64,000 nt of DNA from Mycolicibacterium aubagnense (GTDB lineage: Bacteria; Actinomycetota; Actinomycetes; Mycobacteriales; Mycobacteriaceae), in NCBI RefSeq assembly GCF_010730955.1, contig NZ_AP022577.1, positions 620,001-684,000 of the forward strand, given 5' to 3'. A program made the position numbers and the translations under genes. Below, piece by piece: positions 8,580-19,069 of the stretch (position 1 is its first letter; each line of letters opens with the position of its first letter). A model generated the notes under the pieces. The model saw only the letters and a list, made by a program, of their open reading frames with translations, ran no database searches and was not told the origin of the DNA.

Positions 8580-8844
8580 TGGTGACCGGGTTCGACGTCA
8601 GGGGGATGAAGGCGTCGTTGATCCAGATGCCCCAGCGGCCACCCCAGGCCGAGGTCCACACGACCGGCTGACCGTCCCAGGCCTCAGCCGGCTTCTTCGG
8701 GGCCCATGTCGGCGGCTCCTCACCCTGTCCGGGTGCCGGTGGCGGCGGCTGAGCGGCGGCCAGTGGCATACCGAAACCGAGCGCGGCCGCGGCGAGCGAT
8801 CCGGCGATGGCGGCGGCAGACAAGGTCTTCTTGATCGAGGTCAT
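8569..8844 (-). CDS. Small exported protein
   Basis: The 91-residue protein has a clear signal peptide (KK then a hydrophobic segment ending GMPLAAAQ) and a short proline-rich mature part with several tryptophans (VVWTSAWGGRWGIWINDAF). I chose the second ATG because the GGGGAG ribosome site has normal spacing only to that codon. The signal sequence resembles those of the GPPPP-repeat proteins at 18.6 and 19.1 kb, but the mature part differs. Family unknown. Confidence 0.7.
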   Translation of the reverse strand: MTSIKKTLSAAAIAGSLAAAALGFGMPLAAAQPPPPAPGQGEEPPTWAPKKPAEAWDGQPVVWTSAWGGRWGIWINDAFIPLTSNPVTNGG

Positions 8845-8906
8845 GCACATGCTCCCCTGGGTCGACTGCGATTACTTAGCGTATGTAATCACATTATGCC
8901 GAATGC

Positions 8907-9524
8907 TCAGTGCGACGGGGTGGGCACGAATCCGGCGGCAGGTGGTGGCGCCGCGTCAGGACCTCCAGGAGCCGGTGCCTCCGGAGCAGAACCCGGCTTG
9001 GGGTCGTAATACCCAGGCGGTGGCGGGCCGTTCAACGGGTAGTAACCCGGCGGCAGGGCGGGCCCACCGGTCTTGGGTCCGGTGTCGACGATCGGATTCG
9101 ACGACGCCGGGTCATTGAGTGAGATGAAGCCAGGAGGCAGTTTCGGGGCCGGACCAGCACCGGGCGGTGGCCCGGGCGCTTCCTCGGGCGGCATGGTGAG
9201 CGCTTCCAGCGGGTTGCCGCTGTGGAACGTGTGCCAGATGTCCCGGATATACCCGAACTGCCCCGGCGTGTTGCCGGCGCCATACGTCGGGTTGTCGATC
9301 TCGGGCACCGTCGGCGGGCCCATCGGCGGTGCGGCGACGGGGCCGCTGGGACCGCCTGCGGGCTCGACGACCGGCTGGCCGGGTGCGGGCGTCGTCGGTG
9401 TGGCGGGGTCCGCCGCAGCCGGACCGGCCGCCGCGAACACGCCGGCAAGCAGTATGCCGCCAACGATCACAGCCGGTCGAAAACGCTCTCGCTCGGTCTT
9501 CAAATGCTCGTCCGTCCTTTCCAC
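8907..9524 (-). CDS. Exported proline-rich protein with a WH motif
   Basis: The product (205 residues from the GTG at 9524) has a cytoplasmic basic stretch, one hydrophobic signal or anchor segment, and a proline/glycine-rich body. In the middle sits a short conserved-looking segment, GQFGYIRDIWHTFHSGNPLEAL, which matches in layout a segment of the exported protein at 47131-47604. A TTG seven codons downstream is an alternative start with an AAAGGA ribosome site. Its function is unknown. Confidence 0.65.
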   Translation of the reverse strand: MERTDEHLKTERERFRPAVIVGGILLAGVFAAAGPAAADPATPTTPAPGQPVVEPAGGPSGPVAAPPMGPPTVPEIDNPTYGAGNTPGQFGYIRDIWHTFHSGNPLEALTMPPEEAPGPPPGAGPAPKLPPGFISLNDPASSNPIVDTGPKTGGPALPPGYYPLNGPPPPGYYDPKPGSAPEAPAPGGPDAAPPPAAGFVPTPSH

Positions 9525-9567
9525 CGGCCTCCGTAACGGCTCAGGCTATCGCGTGAGCGGGGCTCCG

Positions 9568-10098
9568 TCACCTCGTTCGGACCTGCAAAGCCCGGTAGGC
9601 GGACCGAATCTCGTCGACCCGAGTCGCGGCGATACCCCATGGCTTGTCGACCCCGACGCGCTCGTCGAGATCCCACAGCACGCAGACTTCGTCGGGTTCG
9701 GCAACCTTTTCCCAGGCGATCACCGTGCGGCGGAGCTGCTCGTGCATCGGCTCGACCACCGCACCGGCGGGAGCCCCGCCCTCGGGGTGATGGTGCAGAA
9801 ACTGGCCGTACGCCACGTCGCAGAACGCCGAATACCTTGCAGTGCAAAGGATCAGGCCATGCCAGGCCTCATCGACGGCGTGCGACGGCATCCCGATCAC
9901 CTGACCGTCCCGCATGGCCGCCCCGCAACACCGCAACCACTGCCGCAGGCCCTCCTCGACAAGATCCCGCGGCTGCCACGGGCAGGTCTTGAACACCGCT
10001 GCGGGCAGTTCGAGAACCGCCACCGCGGCGTTCATCTGGTCGAGCGGCCCCTGGCGCTTGAATCGCACCCTGCAACTGTAGGTCGTGGCGGCGGCCAC
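9568..10098 (-). CDS. GRDP-like (DUF1399-type) protein
   Basis: The protein of about 176 residues carries VDEAWHGLILCTARYSAFC, which matches the characteristic signature of glycine-rich-domain-containing-protein-like families (VDxxWHxxILxTxxYxxFC). It also has an NAAVAVLELPAAVF start region and a C-terminal WDLDERVGVDKPWGIAATRVDEIRSAY. No signal peptide is visible. The function of this family in bacteria is unknown. No ATG exists at the right place; the GTG at 10098 has an AGGAAG ribosome site nine bases upstream, and the ATG at 10035 is the fallback. It follows the acyltransferase by 35 bases and is probably co-transcribed. Confidence 0.7.
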   Translation of the reverse strand: MAAATTYSCRVRFKRQGPLDQMNAAVAVLELPAAVFKTCPWQPRDLVEEGLRQWLRCCGAAMRDGQVIGMPSHAVDEAWHGLILCTARYSAFCDVAYGQFLHHHPEGGAPAGAVVEPMHEQLRRTVIAWEKVAEPDEVCVLWDLDERVGVDKPWGIAATRVDEIRSAYRALQVRTR

Positions 10099-10133
10099 GC
10101 TGCCCGGCTTCCTGCACCGCACCAGCTGAGCCG

Positions 10134-11291
10134 TCAGGACGCCGGCGCCGGGCTCTCCTGCTCGACCGCGGCCTGCCGCCGGCTCTCCCAGCGCCCCAGC
10201 GCCAGCCGGCACGGCTCCTCCAGGAGCGCATAACTCACTGCGGCCACCGCGAATCCGAACGTCGTTGTCAAGATCATCACCACCGGCAGCGCCCAGGGAA
10301 AGCTGGTCCGCCCAACCATGTCGAGCACCATGTCGAGCGCGGCCAGATGCCACAGGAACAGGCCATACGACCAGCGGCCCAGCGTCACCATCGGCGCACT
10401 GCCCAGTACCCGGCGCTGATCGTCCGGAACGCCAAGGACCAACGGCGCCAACAGCGCTCCGGCGATGACGGCCCCCAAAGCCGTCCGCACGATGAACTGG
10501 CCGAGCGTGGCGTGGTGGTGCCCACCCGGCATGGCCAGCGGAGACGCCGCGACCAGGAAGGCGATGACAGCCACGATCATGAGCACGGTGCGTTGCCGGG
10601 CCAACTGATGCAGCCAGCTGTAGGGCCGGAACATCCACTCTGCCAACAACATCCCGACGGCGAACCACGATGCGTAGGCCGGCAGCCAATTCAGCGGATT
10701 GGCCCCGTGGTACGCCGGGATCGGCAGATAACCCCAGCCGAAGCTGAGCAGGGCCACGCCGGCGATGACCGGAACCCGCAGGCGCAGCGGCAGTTTCGCG
10801 ACCGCCAGCGCCAACAGGGGTACCACGAGGTAGAACGCCATCTCGACCGACAGGCTCCACATCTGGGTGAGCCCGGCGATCAACGTCTTCGGAATGAAGA
10901 CCTGGGTGAGGGTCAGGTTCGCGATCCACACCGTCCGGTCCGCGCCGTGGGCGTCCGGCAACAGAGTCAGCACCGCGACCACCGTGAGCAAGTAGGCGGG
11001 CATGATCCGGACGAGCCGAGACCGGTAGTAGGGCGCCACCTCGGGCTCTGCCCGCAATCCGTGCGCCGCAGCGGCATGACCACGCCAGAGCAGGAAACCG
11101 GACAAAGCGAAGAACACGGCGACCGCCAGGTCGAAGCGGGCCAGCAACCGGCCGACGACGCCGTCGGTGTAGCCCGTCTGCAGCGCCACATGCGTGAGCA
11201 CCACGCCCAACGCCGCGGCCGCCCGCAGCCCCTCGACCGCGGGCAGGAACCCGCGGGTTCCGCTCACGGGCTCGGGGGCAGGAGCGGTCAT
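10134..11291 (-). CDS. Acyltransferase 3 (AT3) family membrane protein
   Basis: The 385-residue protein has about ten membrane helices and the AT3 hallmarks: FLPAVEGLRAAAALGVVLTH at the N-terminus (catalytic-type histidine), FFALSGFLL with the RLVRIMPAY arginine motif, QMWSLSVEMAFYL, and a terminal LLEEPCR segment. AT3 proteins transfer acetyl or other acyl groups to glycans or lipids at the membrane. The acceptor cannot be read from the sequence. There is no fused SGNH domain. It is followed by the GRDP-like gene and is separated from the helicase by 26 bases, on the same strand. Confidence 0.88.
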   Translation of the reverse strand: MTAPAPEPVSGTRGFLPAVEGLRAAAALGVVLTHVALQTGYTDGVVGRLLARFDLAVAVFFALSGFLLWRGHAAAAHGLRAEPEVAPYYRSRLVRIMPAYLLTVVAVLTLLPDAHGADRTVWIANLTLTQVFIPKTLIAGLTQMWSLSVEMAFYLVVPLLALAVAKLPLRLRVPVIAGVALLSFGWGYLPIPAYHGANPLNWLPAYASWFAVGMLLAEWMFRPYSWLHQLARQRTVLMIVAVIAFLVAASPLAMPGGHHHATLGQFIVRTALGAVIAGALLAPLVLGVPDDQRRVLGSAPMVTLGRWSYGLFLWHLAALDMVLDMVGRTSFPWALPVVMILTTTFGFAVAAVSYALLEEPCRLALGRWESRRQAAVEQESPAPAS

Positions 11292-11317
11292 GCGATCAGT
11301 GTGCCCGAGAAGTGCAC

Positions 11318-13882
11318 TCAGCTACCGAAAAGCCCCGCATCGACGACCTTGATGACCGGGGCGCCGTCCTCATCGGATGCGGCCAGGTCGACTTCCACGT
11401 CGATGCCCCAATCGTGATCGTGGGCCGGGTCGTCCAGGATCTGCCGGACGCGCCACACACCGGGCGCGCGGTCGAAGATCAACATCGCCGGCCCGCGGGC
11501 GTCCGCCCCGGTGCCGATATCCTCGTGCTCGGTGAAATACGGCTCCCCTGCCGCTTCCCACCGCTGTGCCGTCCATCCCGAACCGGCATCGAGGGCCCCG
11601 AGTTCGTCCCAGCGGCGTCGGGCCCAGAGCTCCACCCGGCGGAACAACGCGTTGCGCACCATCGCGGTGAACGCCCGCTCGTTGCCGGTCAGCGGACGTA
11701 CCGGCGCCATGACCGCCATCTCATCGACCTGATCGGCACTGGTCAACTGTTCCCATTCGTCGAGCAGGCTCGAATCGACCTGGCGCACAAGCTCACCCAG
11801 CCACTCCACGATGTCGGTGAGCTCCTCGGTCCGGGCGGCGGCCGGAACACCGGACCGCAGCGCCTTGAACGCGTCGGACAGATAGCGCAGCACCGCGCCC
11901 TCGGTCCTGGTCAGCCCGTAGGCACTCACGTATTCCTTGAACGTGAGTCCCTGCTCCCACATCTCTCGGACGACGGACTTGGGGGCCGGGTGCCCATCGG
12001 CCGCCCATGGGTTGGTACGGCAGTACACCTCGAAGCAGTGCGTCAGCAGTTCGTCGAGCGGCCGCGGGTAGGTCACGTCGTCGAGCAATTCGATGCGCTC
12101 GTCGTATTCGATGCCCTCGGCTTTCATCGCGGCAACGGCCTCGCCGCGGGCCTTCTTCAACTGTGCTGCCAGGATCTGGCGCGGATCCTCGAGCGTCGCC
12201 TCGATCACCGAAACGACATCGCGGGCAAAAGTTTCCGAACCCGGGTCGAGCAGATCGACCGCGGCGAGCGCGAACGTCGACAGCGGCTGGTTCAGCGCGA
12301 AATCCGGCGGCAGGTCGACGGTCAGTCGGTAGCGCCGCCCGTCAGGCTCCGGCTCCGGCAGTCGTTCCAGCACCCCGGCCTGCAGCAGCGAACGCGCGAT
12401 GCCGACCGCTTCGCGGATGTGCCGCAACTGCCGCTTGCGTGGCTCGTGGTTGTCGCCGAGCAACCGACGCATGGCCAGGCAGGGATCACCGGGGCGGTCG
12501 ACGACGTCGAGGATCATCGCCGTGGAGACTCGCATATTGCTGGTGAGTGCTTCGGGTTCGGCCGCGACGAGGCGGTTCATGGTGTTCTCACCCCAGGGCA
12601 CCATGCCCTCGGGAGCCTTGCGGCGCACCAGCTTCCGCCTCTTCTTCGGATCGTCGGCGACCTTGGCGAACTGTTTGAGGTTCTCCACCTCATGCTCGGG
12701 TGCCTGCACCACGACGGTGCCCGCCGTGTCGTAGCCCGCCCGTCCAGCACGTCCGGCGATCTGGTGGAACTCGCGGGCATTGAGCAACCGCGTGCGGGTG
12801 CCGTCGTACTTCGACAACGCCGAGAACACGACCGTGCGGATCGGCACGTTGATGCCGACGCCGAGGGTGTCGGTGCCGCAGATGACCTTCAGCAAGCCCG
12901 CCTGGGCCAGCTGTTCCACCAGACGCCGGTACTTCGGCAGCATGCCGGCGTGGTGCACGCCGATGCCGTGCCGGACCAGCCGCGACAGCGTCGAGCCGAA
13001 CGCGGTGGTGAAGCGGAAGCCGCCGATGTGGTCGGCGATGGCCGCCTTCTCCTCCTTGGTGCTCACGTTGACGCTCATGAGCGCCTGGGCCCGCTCCAGC
13101 GCGGCAGCCTGGGTGAAGTGCACGACGTAGATCGGTGACTGTTTGGTCTGCAGCAGGTCGGCGATGGTCTCGTGCATCGCGGTGGTGGCGTAGCTGTAGA
13201 ACAGCGGCACGGGGCGCTCGGCCCCAGCGACCAGCGCCGTCGGACGGCCGGTGCGCCGGGTGAGGTCCTCACGCAATACGGTCACGTCGCCGAGCGTCGC
13301 CGACATCAACAGGAACTGGGCGCTGGGCAACTCGAGCAGCGGCACCTGCCACGCCCAGCCGCGATCAGGGTCGCCGTAGAAATGGAACTCGTCCATCACC
13401 ACCAGCCCGATGTCCGCCTGCGCGCCCTCACGCAGCGCGATGTTGGCGAGGATCTCCGCTGTGCAGGCGATGATCGGGGCACCGGCGTTGACTGCCGCGT
13501 CACCGGTGAGCATGCCGACGTTGGCGGCGCCGAACACGTCGCACAAGGCGAAGAACTTCTCACTGACCAGTGCCTTGATCGGCGCGGTGTAATAAGTTCG
13601 CCGGCTGCTTTCCCTATTGCTCCTCGCGTCCGCACCCGCGAGGGCGAAGTACACCCCGCCCGTGGCGACCAGTGATTTGCCGGAACCCGTTGGCGTCGCC
13701 AGCACCACGTTAGCGCCACTGGCCAGCTCGATCAGCGCTTCCTCCTGCGCCGGGTACAGCGCTGTGCCCGCCGCCTCGGCCCATTCGGCGAATGACGCAA
13801 GCAATTCGTCGGGGTCGGCGCCCGTCGCGCGCAGCGCGGACAGGTCGGCGGGGTCGTCCAAGAGTGATATGCGGGCTGCCAT
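11318..13882 (-). CDS. DEAD/DEAH-box helicase with DUF3516-type C-terminus
   Basis: The 854-residue protein has all superfamily 2 motifs: a Q-like PAQEEAL, Walker A ATPTGSGKS (about 60-68), the TAPIKALVSEKF segment, DEFHFYGD (motif II), SATLG (motif III), GTDTLGVGINVPIRTVVF and the QIAGRAGRAGYD motif VI. The last roughly 350 residues match the mycobacterial DUF3516 extension. It probably unwinds RNA or DNA and resembles Ski2-like enzymes. The role in mycobacteria is not established. It starts 84 bases from the divergent SfLAP gene. Confidence 0.9.
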   Translation of the reverse strand: MAARISLLDDPADLSALRATGADPDELLASFAEWAEAAGTALYPAQEEALIELASGANVVLATPTGSGKSLVATGGVYFALAGADARSNRESSRRTYYTAPIKALVSEKFFALCDVFGAANVGMLTGDAAVNAGAPIIACTAEILANIALREGAQADIGLVVMDEFHFYGDPDRGWAWQVPLLELPSAQFLLMSATLGDVTVLREDLTRRTGRPTALVAGAERPVPLFYSYATTAMHETIADLLQTKQSPIYVVHFTQAAALERAQALMSVNVSTKEEKAAIADHIGGFRFTTAFGSTLSRLVRHGIGVHHAGMLPKYRRLVEQLAQAGLLKVICGTDTLGVGINVPIRTVVFSALSKYDGTRTRLLNAREFHQIAGRAGRAGYDTAGTVVVQAPEHEVENLKQFAKVADDPKKRRKLVRRKAPEGMVPWGENTMNRLVAAEPEALTSNMRVSTAMILDVVDRPGDPCLAMRRLLGDNHEPRKRQLRHIREAVGIARSLLQAGVLERLPEPEPDGRRYRLTVDLPPDFALNQPLSTFALAAVDLLDPGSETFARDVVSVIEATLEDPRQILAAQLKKARGEAVAAMKAEGIEYDERIELLDDVTYPRPLDELLTHCFEVYCRTNPWAADGHPAPKSVVREMWEQGLTFKEYVSAYGLTRTEGAVLRYLSDAFKALRSGVPAAARTEELTDIVEWLGELVRQVDSSLLDEWEQLTSADQVDEMAVMAPVRPLTGNERAFTAMVRNALFRRVELWARRRWDELGALDAGSGWTAQRWEAAGEPYFTEHEDIGTGADARGPAMLIFDRAPGVWRVRQILDDPAHDHDWGIDVEVDLAASDEDGAPVIKVVDAGLFGS

Positions 13883-13966
13883 CGTGTGCTCCAGCGTGCC
13901 CGATCACCGACCGCGCGTCTGCGGCGGGCAGCCACAAGGCACGATGCGCACAGGCAAGATGACGGT

Positions 13967-14602
13967 GTGACGTGGTTGATCCCCGACGCGCTCATCGTGG
14001 CGCTGTCCCCGATGGCGGTCCTGCCGCCGGTGCTGCTCCTGCTGTACTCGGACCGGCCCCGCAGCGCGGGTCTGACCTACCTGTGCGGGTGGCTCGCCGG
14101 GCTGACGGCCGTGATCAGCGCGGTGGTGTTGGTGTCACCCGTCGGGCAGTCGCACGCCGCCGCGACCAGTTCGCGTTTGCAGCTCGGCATCGGCATCGCG
14201 CTGATGGCACTGGGCGTCCTCACCTGGTTCCGGCGCAAGCACTATGCCCAGGCCACCGGCTGGCTCACCCGGATGCAGACCGCGTCGCCACTGGTCACAG
14301 GGGTCATGGGCGCCGTCTTCGCCGTCGCGAATCCGAAGTTCATCCTGGCGTGCGTCGCCGGCGGCGTGGCCATCGACGCCTTTCTGACCACCCCAGTCGA
14401 AAAGGCCGGCGCGATCGCCTTTTTCGTCGCCGTCGCGGGATCCACCACCGCCGCGCCGATCCTTGCGCACCTGGTGGCCTCGCGTTATGCCGAGAAGGGT
14501 CTGGAGCGGATGCGCCACCGGGTGCAGGAACACACCGCCGCGATCACGGCGGTGACGTTGACGGCCGTCGGGGCGCTCCTGGTCGTGGTGGCATCGTGGT
14601 GA
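13967..14602 (+). CDS. GAP/SfLAP-family membrane protein
   Basis: The 211-residue protein has five to six membrane helices and the SfLAP-type features (ALSPMAVLPPVLLL, GWLAGLTAV, a central WFRRKHY, and GAVFAVANPKFILACVAGG). Relatives in mycobacteria help export surface glycolipids (Gap for glycopeptidolipids, Sap for sulfolipid), so a role in moving a lipid to the surface is likely, although no lipid biosynthesis cluster lies here. The GTG start is inferred from the first helix. It is divergent from the helicase. Confidence 0.8.
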   Translation: MTWLIPDALIVALSPMAVLPPVLLLLYSDRPRSAGLTYLCGWLAGLTAVISAVVLVSPVGQSHAAATSSRLQLGIGIALMALGVLTWFRRKHYAQATGWLTRMQTASPLVTGVMGAVFAVANPKFILACVAGGVAIDAFLTTPVEKAGAIAFFVAVAGSTTAAPILAHLVASRYAEKGLERMRHRVQEHTAAITAVTLTAVGALLVVVASW

Positions 14603-14665
14603 GACGCCACCACGGGTGCGGAAATTCAGGTGCGCTACGGCGGATCGAGTGTGACGATCTGGGCC

Positions 14666-15061
14666 ATGCCGAGTTCACTGATCGAAGTACGCCGTCAGTA
14701 TCGCCAAGCCGACGAGGCCGCCATCATCGACGCCGTCCATGATGCGCTGGTGGCCGCGTTCCACATCCCGGTCGGTGACAAGCACGTCCGGCTGCTGGTC
14801 CATGAACCGCACCGGTTTTCGCACGCACCGCAGCTGGCGCACCCCGAGCGGTACACGCTGGTGACCATCGACTGTTTCGCCGGCCGTTCGGTGGACGCCA
14901 AGCGCGCACTGTACCGCGAGATCGCGGGCCGCCTTGCCGCGTTCGGCATTCCGGCCGACCACGTCACGATCCTGCTGCGCGAGAGCGCGCTCGAGAACTG
15001 GGGTATCCGCGGCGGGCACGCGGCCTGCGACGTCAACCTCGGCTTCGACGTGAATGTCTGA
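14666..15061 (+). CDS. Tautomerase-superfamily protein
   Basis: The 131-residue protein begins Met-Pro, so removal of Met would expose the catalytic N-terminal proline of the tautomerase fold. The repeated beta-alpha-beta pattern ([65 protein letters not shown]) fits the Tautomerase_2 group that includes malonate semialdehyde decarboxylase-like proteins. I chose ATG 14666 over earlier starts because only this one yields Pro-1. Substrate unknown. Confidence 0.85.
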   Translation: MPSSLIEVRRQYRQADEAAIIDAVHDALVAAFHIPVGDKHVRLLVHEPHRFSHAPQLAHPERYTLVTIDCFAGRSVDAKRALYREIAGRLAAFGIPADHVTILLRESALENWGIRGGHAACDVNLGFDVNV

Positions 15062-15135
15062 TCGCATCTTCGCGGCCGCCCCGCGGCGATAGGCTCGGAG
15101 CGTTCATCGGAAACAAGCTCGGCAAGGAGCAGTCC

Positions 15136-17415
15136 ATGACTCTCGAAGCAGTCGCGACGTCATTCGAGCAGAACGTCGCCGCCGTGCAGGAGTATTTCGA
15201 CAGCCCCCGTTTCGACGGCATCACGAGGCTCTACACCGCGCGTCAAGTGGTCGAACAGCGCGGCACCATCTCGTCCGACTACCCGGTGGCCAGGCAGGCC
15301 GCCGAAGCGTTCTATCCGCGGTTGCGGGAATTGTTCGCTCAGAAGAAGAGCATCACCACGTTCGGGCCGTACTCCCCCGGCCAGGCGGTGGTGATGAAGC
15401 GGATCGGTATCGAAGGCATCTACCTGGGCGGCTGGGCCACCTCCGCCAAGGGCTCCATCAGTGAGGACCCCGGGCCCGACCTGGCCAGCTACCCGCTGAG
15501 CCAAGTACCCGACGAAGCCGCCGGCCTCGTGCGCGCCCTGCTCACCGCGGACCGCAATCAGCAGTACCTGCGCCTGCAGATGACGCCCGAACAACTTGCG
15601 GCAGCTCCGCCTCCCGTCGATTACCGGCCGTTCATCATCGCCGACGCCGACACGGGCCACGGTGGAGATGCCCACGTACGCAACCTGATTCGGCGGTTTG
15701 TCGAGTCCGGCGTGCCTGGCTATCACATCGAGGATCAGCGGCCCGGCACCAAGAAGTGCGGCCACCAAGGCGGCAAGGTGTTGGTCCCGTCGGACGAACA
15801 GCTCAAGCGCCTCAACACCGCGCGCTTCCAGCTGGACATGATGGGAGTGCCGGGAATCATCGTGGCTCGCACCGACGCCGAGGCCGCCAACCTCATCGAC
15901 AGTGCTGCCGATGAGCGCGACCAGCCGTTCCTGCTGGGCGCCACCAACCTCAAGATTCCGTCGTACAAGTCGTGCTTCCTGGCCATGGTCCGGCGGTTCC
16001 ATGACAAGGGCGTCACCGACCTGCGCGGGCACCTGTTGTACGCGCTGCCCGAGGGTCAGTACGCCATCGCCGAGGCGTGGCTGGACAGCCACGGCATCGC
16101 TGGCCTCGTCGACGAAGCTGCGGCTGACTGGGACCAGAATTCCGGACAGTCCGTCGACTCCGTCTTCGACAAGGTCGAGTCGAAGTTCGTCGAGGCCTGG
16201 CAAGCGGATTCAGGGCTGACCACCTACTGTGAGGCCGTCGCCGAGGTGCTGCAGTTCCGGGCCAAGGAGGGCGAGGCCACCGCGGTGAGCCCGGACGAAT
16301 GGCGCACGTTCGCCGCCCGCGCGTCGCTGTACGCGGCCCGGGAGAAGGCCCGCGAGCTGGGTGCGGACGTCGCATGGGACTGCGAGCTCGCGAAGACCCC
16401 TGAGGGCTACTACCAGGTGCGCGGCGGGATCCCCTACGCCATCGCGAAATCCCTTGCGGCCGCACCGTTCGCCGACATTCTGTGGATGGAGACCAAGACC
16501 GCGGACCTGGCCGAAGCCCGCGAATTCGCCGAGGCCATCCACGCTGAATTCCCGGACCAGATGATGGCCTACAACCTGTCGCCGTCGTTCAACTGGGACA
16601 CCACCGGTATGACTGACGATGAAATGCGAGCGTTTCCAGAGGAACTCGGCAAGATGGGGTTCGTCTTCAATTTCATCACCTACGGCGGCCATCAGGTCGA
16701 CGGGGTAGCGTGCGAGGAGTTCGCGACGTCCCTCCGGCAGGAGGGCATGCTGGCGCTCGCCCGGCTGCAACGCAAGATGCGCCTGGTCGAATCTCCTTAC
16801 CGCACACCGCAAACACTCGTCGGCGGCCCGCGCAGCGATGCCGCGCTGGCGGCATCGTCCGGCCGCACGGCCACCACCAAGGCCATGGGCGCGGGCTCGA
16901 CCCAGCACCAGCACCTGGTGCAGACGGAGGTGCCCAAGAAGCTGCTCGAAGAGTGGCTGGCCATGTGGAGCGACCACTACCAGATCGGCGAGAAGCTGCA
17001 CGTACAGCTGCGTCCTCGCCGCGCCGGGTCGGACGTCCTGGATCTGGGCATCTACGGCAGCAGCGACGAGCCGCTGGCGAACGTCGTCGTCGACCCGATC
17101 AAGGACCGGCACGGCCGCAATATCCTGACGGTGCGCGACCAGAACACCTTCGCCGAGAAGCTGCGGCAGAAGCGCCTGATGGATCTGATCCACGTGTGGC
17201 TGATCCACCGATTCAAGTCGGAGATCGTCTACTACGTGACACCGACCGAGGACAACATCTACCAGACCGAGAAGATGAAGTCCCACGGCCTGTTCAGCAA
17301 CGTCTACCAGGAGGTCGGCGAGATCATCGTGGCTGACGTGAATCAGCCGCGGATCGACGAACTGCTGGCGCCGGACCGCGAGGCCCTGTGGCGCCTGATC
17401 CGCAAGGAGGACTAG
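15136..17415 (+). CDS. aceA: Isocitrate lyase, long form (ICL2 type)
   Basis: The 759-residue enzyme cleaves isocitrate to succinate and glyoxylate in the glyoxylate shunt, and in mycobacteria such enzymes also act in the methylcitrate cycle. The signature KKCGHQ is at about 206-211, with catalytic cysteine 208, and the metal-site DADTGHGG segment is at about 170-177. The extra length over the 430-residue ICL1 marks the long mycobacterial form. In M. tuberculosis H37Rv the gene is split into aceAa/aceAb, whereas here it is intact. Its stop overlaps that of the convergent gene within CTAG. An AAGGAG ribosome site lies upstream. Confidence 0.95.
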   Translation: MTLEAVATSFEQNVAAVQEYFDSPRFDGITRLYTARQVVEQRGTISSDYPVARQAAEAFYPRLRELFAQKKSITTFGPYSPGQAVVMKRIGIEGIYLGGWATSAKGSISEDPGPDLASYPLSQVPDEAAGLVRALLTADRNQQYLRLQMTPEQLAAAPPPVDYRPFIIADADTGHGGDAHVRNLIRRFVESGVPGYHIEDQRPGTKKCGHQGGKVLVPSDEQLKRLNTARFQLDMMGVPGIIVARTDAEAANLIDSAADERDQPFLLGATNLKIPSYKSCFLAMVRRFHDKGVTDLRGHLLYALPEGQYAIAEAWLDSHGIAGLVDEAAADWDQNSGQSVDSVFDKVESKFVEAWQADSGLTTYCEAVAEVLQFRAKEGEATAVSPDEWRTFAARASLYAAREKARELGADVAWDCELAKTPEGYYQVRGGIPYAIAKSLAAAPFADILWMETKTADLAEAREFAEAIHAEFPDQMMAYNLSPSFNWDTTGMTDDEMRAFPEELGKMGFVFNFITYGGHQVDGVACEEFATSLRQEGMLALARLQRKMRLVESPYRTPQTLVGGPRSDAALAASSGRTATTKAMGAGSTQHQHLVQTEVPKKLLEEWLAMWSDHYQIGEKLHVQLRPRRAGSDVLDLGIYGSSDEPLANVVVDPIKDRHGRNILTVRDQNTFAEKLRQKRLMDLIHVWLIHRFKSEIVYYVTPTEDNIYQTEKMKSHGLFSNVYQEVGEIIVADVNQPRIDELLAPDREALWRLIRKED

Positions 17416-18278
17416 GGGCGGGCCGGATCCGGCTCTGCCGTACCGAAGATCGCAATCGCGACCGCACCGGCCACTGCGGTCGCGAATGCGACCCCCACCA
17501 ACCACCCGAACCCCGGCTTGGCCACATCACCGAGCAACAGGACACCGACCACACCGGGTATCACGGTCTCGCCCATGACCAGGGCGGCCGCAACTCCGTT
17601 CACCGAACCCACCTGCAACGCGACGGTGAACAGGTAGAACCCGCCCGCACCCGCGATCACGACCGCCCACGATGCCGGGTCGGCGATGAGGACGTGCCAC
17701 TTCAGCGGATCCAGGCCGTGGACAATCCGCACCGCCACCGCCATGGCGCCGTACAGCACACCGGCGATGAGCCCCGCCGGCACCGCCGCCTTCGTGCCGA
17801 GCAGCCGCACGAGCGCGACCCCGAAGACCAAGATGAGCAGCGACACCGCCAGCACGCTCCAGTGCATGTGCCGGCCCGGCACCGTGCTGCCGAGCTCACC
17901 GGCGCTGAAGCCCAGAACACAAAGTGCCGCAAGGACTGTGGCGATGGCGGCCCAGTCCCGGGCACGCAGTCGCACGTTGAGAACCACAACGCTGAGGACG
18001 GCCGTCACCGCGAGATTGGCACTCATGATGGTCTGCGAAAGAAACAGCGGGATCAGCCGCGCCGACACCAGGCTGCCGAGGAACCCCAGCCCGTCCAACG
18101 CCATGCCGGCGAGGAAAAGCGGCGCCAGCATCGCCGTGATCGTCGAACGCAGTGTGGGGCCGGTTTCGATAGCCTCGCCGGCTTCGCCAACCGACTTGCG
18201 TGCGGCGTGCGACTGCAGGACCGAAGCGGTGCCGTAACTGAAACAGGCAACCAGAGCCGCGATGACGCCGATCAGCAT
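17412..18278 (-). CDS. DMT/EamA-like integral membrane protein
   Basis: The protein of 288 residues has about nine to ten membrane helices in a duplicated layout typical of the drug/metabolite transporter fold, beginning [23 protein letters not shown] and ending after [24 protein letters not shown]. Substrate and direction of transport are unknown. An in-frame ATG at 18362 would add 28 non-membrane residues; I prefer 18278 because of the GGAG ribosome site and the immediate first helix. The gene ends tail-to-tail with aceA, sharing the CTAG. Confidence 0.8.
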   Translation of the reverse strand: MLIGVIAALVACFSYGTASVLQSHAARKSVGEAGEAIETGPTLRSTITAMLAPLFLAGMALDGLGFLGSLVSARLIPLFLSQTIMSANLAVTAVLSVVVLNVRLRARDWAAIATVLAALCVLGFSAGELGSTVPGRHMHWSVLAVSLLILVFGVALVRLLGTKAAVPAGLIAGVLYGAMAVAVRIVHGLDPLKWHVLIADPASWAVVIAGAGGFYLFTVALQVGSVNGVAAALVMGETVIPGVVGVLLLGDVAKPGFGWLVGVAFATAVAGAVAIAIFGTAEPDPARP

Positions 18279-18466
18279 TGGGCAGCTCCAATTCGGTCCA
18301 ACCGACCGCCCCGACGATTGCCAGACATCGGCCAATTGTATGGAGCCGGCTGCAGTCGGCATTCACATGGACCAGACGCCGGCGACCATCGCGGACGGAA
18401 ATCGAGACCTGGCAGAGACACAAGACATAGCTCATCCACAACGTGCTGACGTTCCATGATCAGACG

Positions 18467-18483
18467 GCTCGACAGCGTCGAGC
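18467..18483. other. Perfect hairpin upstream of the GPPPP-repeat gene
   Basis: GCTCGAC and GTCGAGC form a seven-base-pair stem around AGC, 73 bases before the GTG of the repeat gene. It lies in the 277-base gap between the DMT-type gene start and this gene and could be an operator or part of the leader. I see no further gene in the gap. Confidence 0.35.
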
Positions 18484-18555
18484 GGTCCGGTCCGCCCCAC
18501 GGTCCGGGCTGTCAGATGCGCTTTCGCGCAGGTCCGAGAATGGAGACGATCGACA

Positions 18556-18936
18556 GTGAAATCCACCAAGATGATCGCCGGCATGGCGATCGCCGGCAGC
18601 CTCGCCGCCGGCACCATCGCGCTGGGCACCGGTGTTGCCAGCGCCGACGCGGGGTTCGGCAACACCCCGTTACCGTCCGATTGGGGACCACCACCGCCGC
18701 CACCGCCCGGCCCTGGGTGGGGTCCACCACCGCCGCGCGACCACGACTGGGGGCCACCACCGCCGCGCGACCACGACTGGGGACCGCCGCCACCCCAGGA
18801 TGGCGGCTGGGGTCCGCCGCCACCCCAGGATGGCGGCTGGGGTCCGCCACCTCCCCAGGACGGAAACCCGCCGGGCACCTGGAACGGTGGCTGGGAACCT
18901 GACGGCGGTGTGTGTTTGTTCGGCGCCTGCATCTAG
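18556..18936 (+). CDS. Exported GPPPP-repeat protein
   Basis: The 126-residue protein has a signal peptide (to about residue 31, VASADA) and a mature part of decapeptide repeats of the form GPPPP-x-D-x-x-W: two copies with RDHD, then three with QDG. It ends PPGTWNGGWEPDGG with a CLFGAC terminus holding two cysteines. The next gene ends in nearly the same way, so the two are tandem paralogs. The repeats resemble extended polyproline spacers, suggesting a cell-wall-spanning role. A GTG start is used. Confidence 0.75.
   Translation: MKSTKMIAGMAIAGSLAAGTIALGTGVASADAGFGNTPLPSDWGPPPPPPPGPGWGPPPPRDHDWGPPPPRDHDWGPPPPQDGGWGPPPPQDGGWGPPPPQDGNPPGTWNGGWEPDGGVCLFGACI
18721..18860 (+). repeat. 30-base tandem repeats in the GPPPP gene
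   Basis: Four full 30-base units follow one another at 18721, 18751, 18781 and 18811, and a partial fifth starts at 18841. The first two differ at one base and the next two differ at one base, which points to recent duplication of two unit types. Each unit encodes one decapeptide, so unit changes keep the reading frame. Confidence 0.85.
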
Positions 18937-19069
18937 CCAGGAACGAAAGCCGTTGCCTAACAGGCACACAGGCTGGACCTAGCTTAGAGAACCACAATGG
19001 CTACAGACCGAGAAACAGCGAGCACCGCAATTATCGCGGCGTTCACCTGAGTCGAGGAATGGGATAGCT

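Noticed and set aside
18721..18860. CRISPR array
   Set aside because: The 30-base units are directly adjacent without spacers and lie in frame within a proline-repeat gene.
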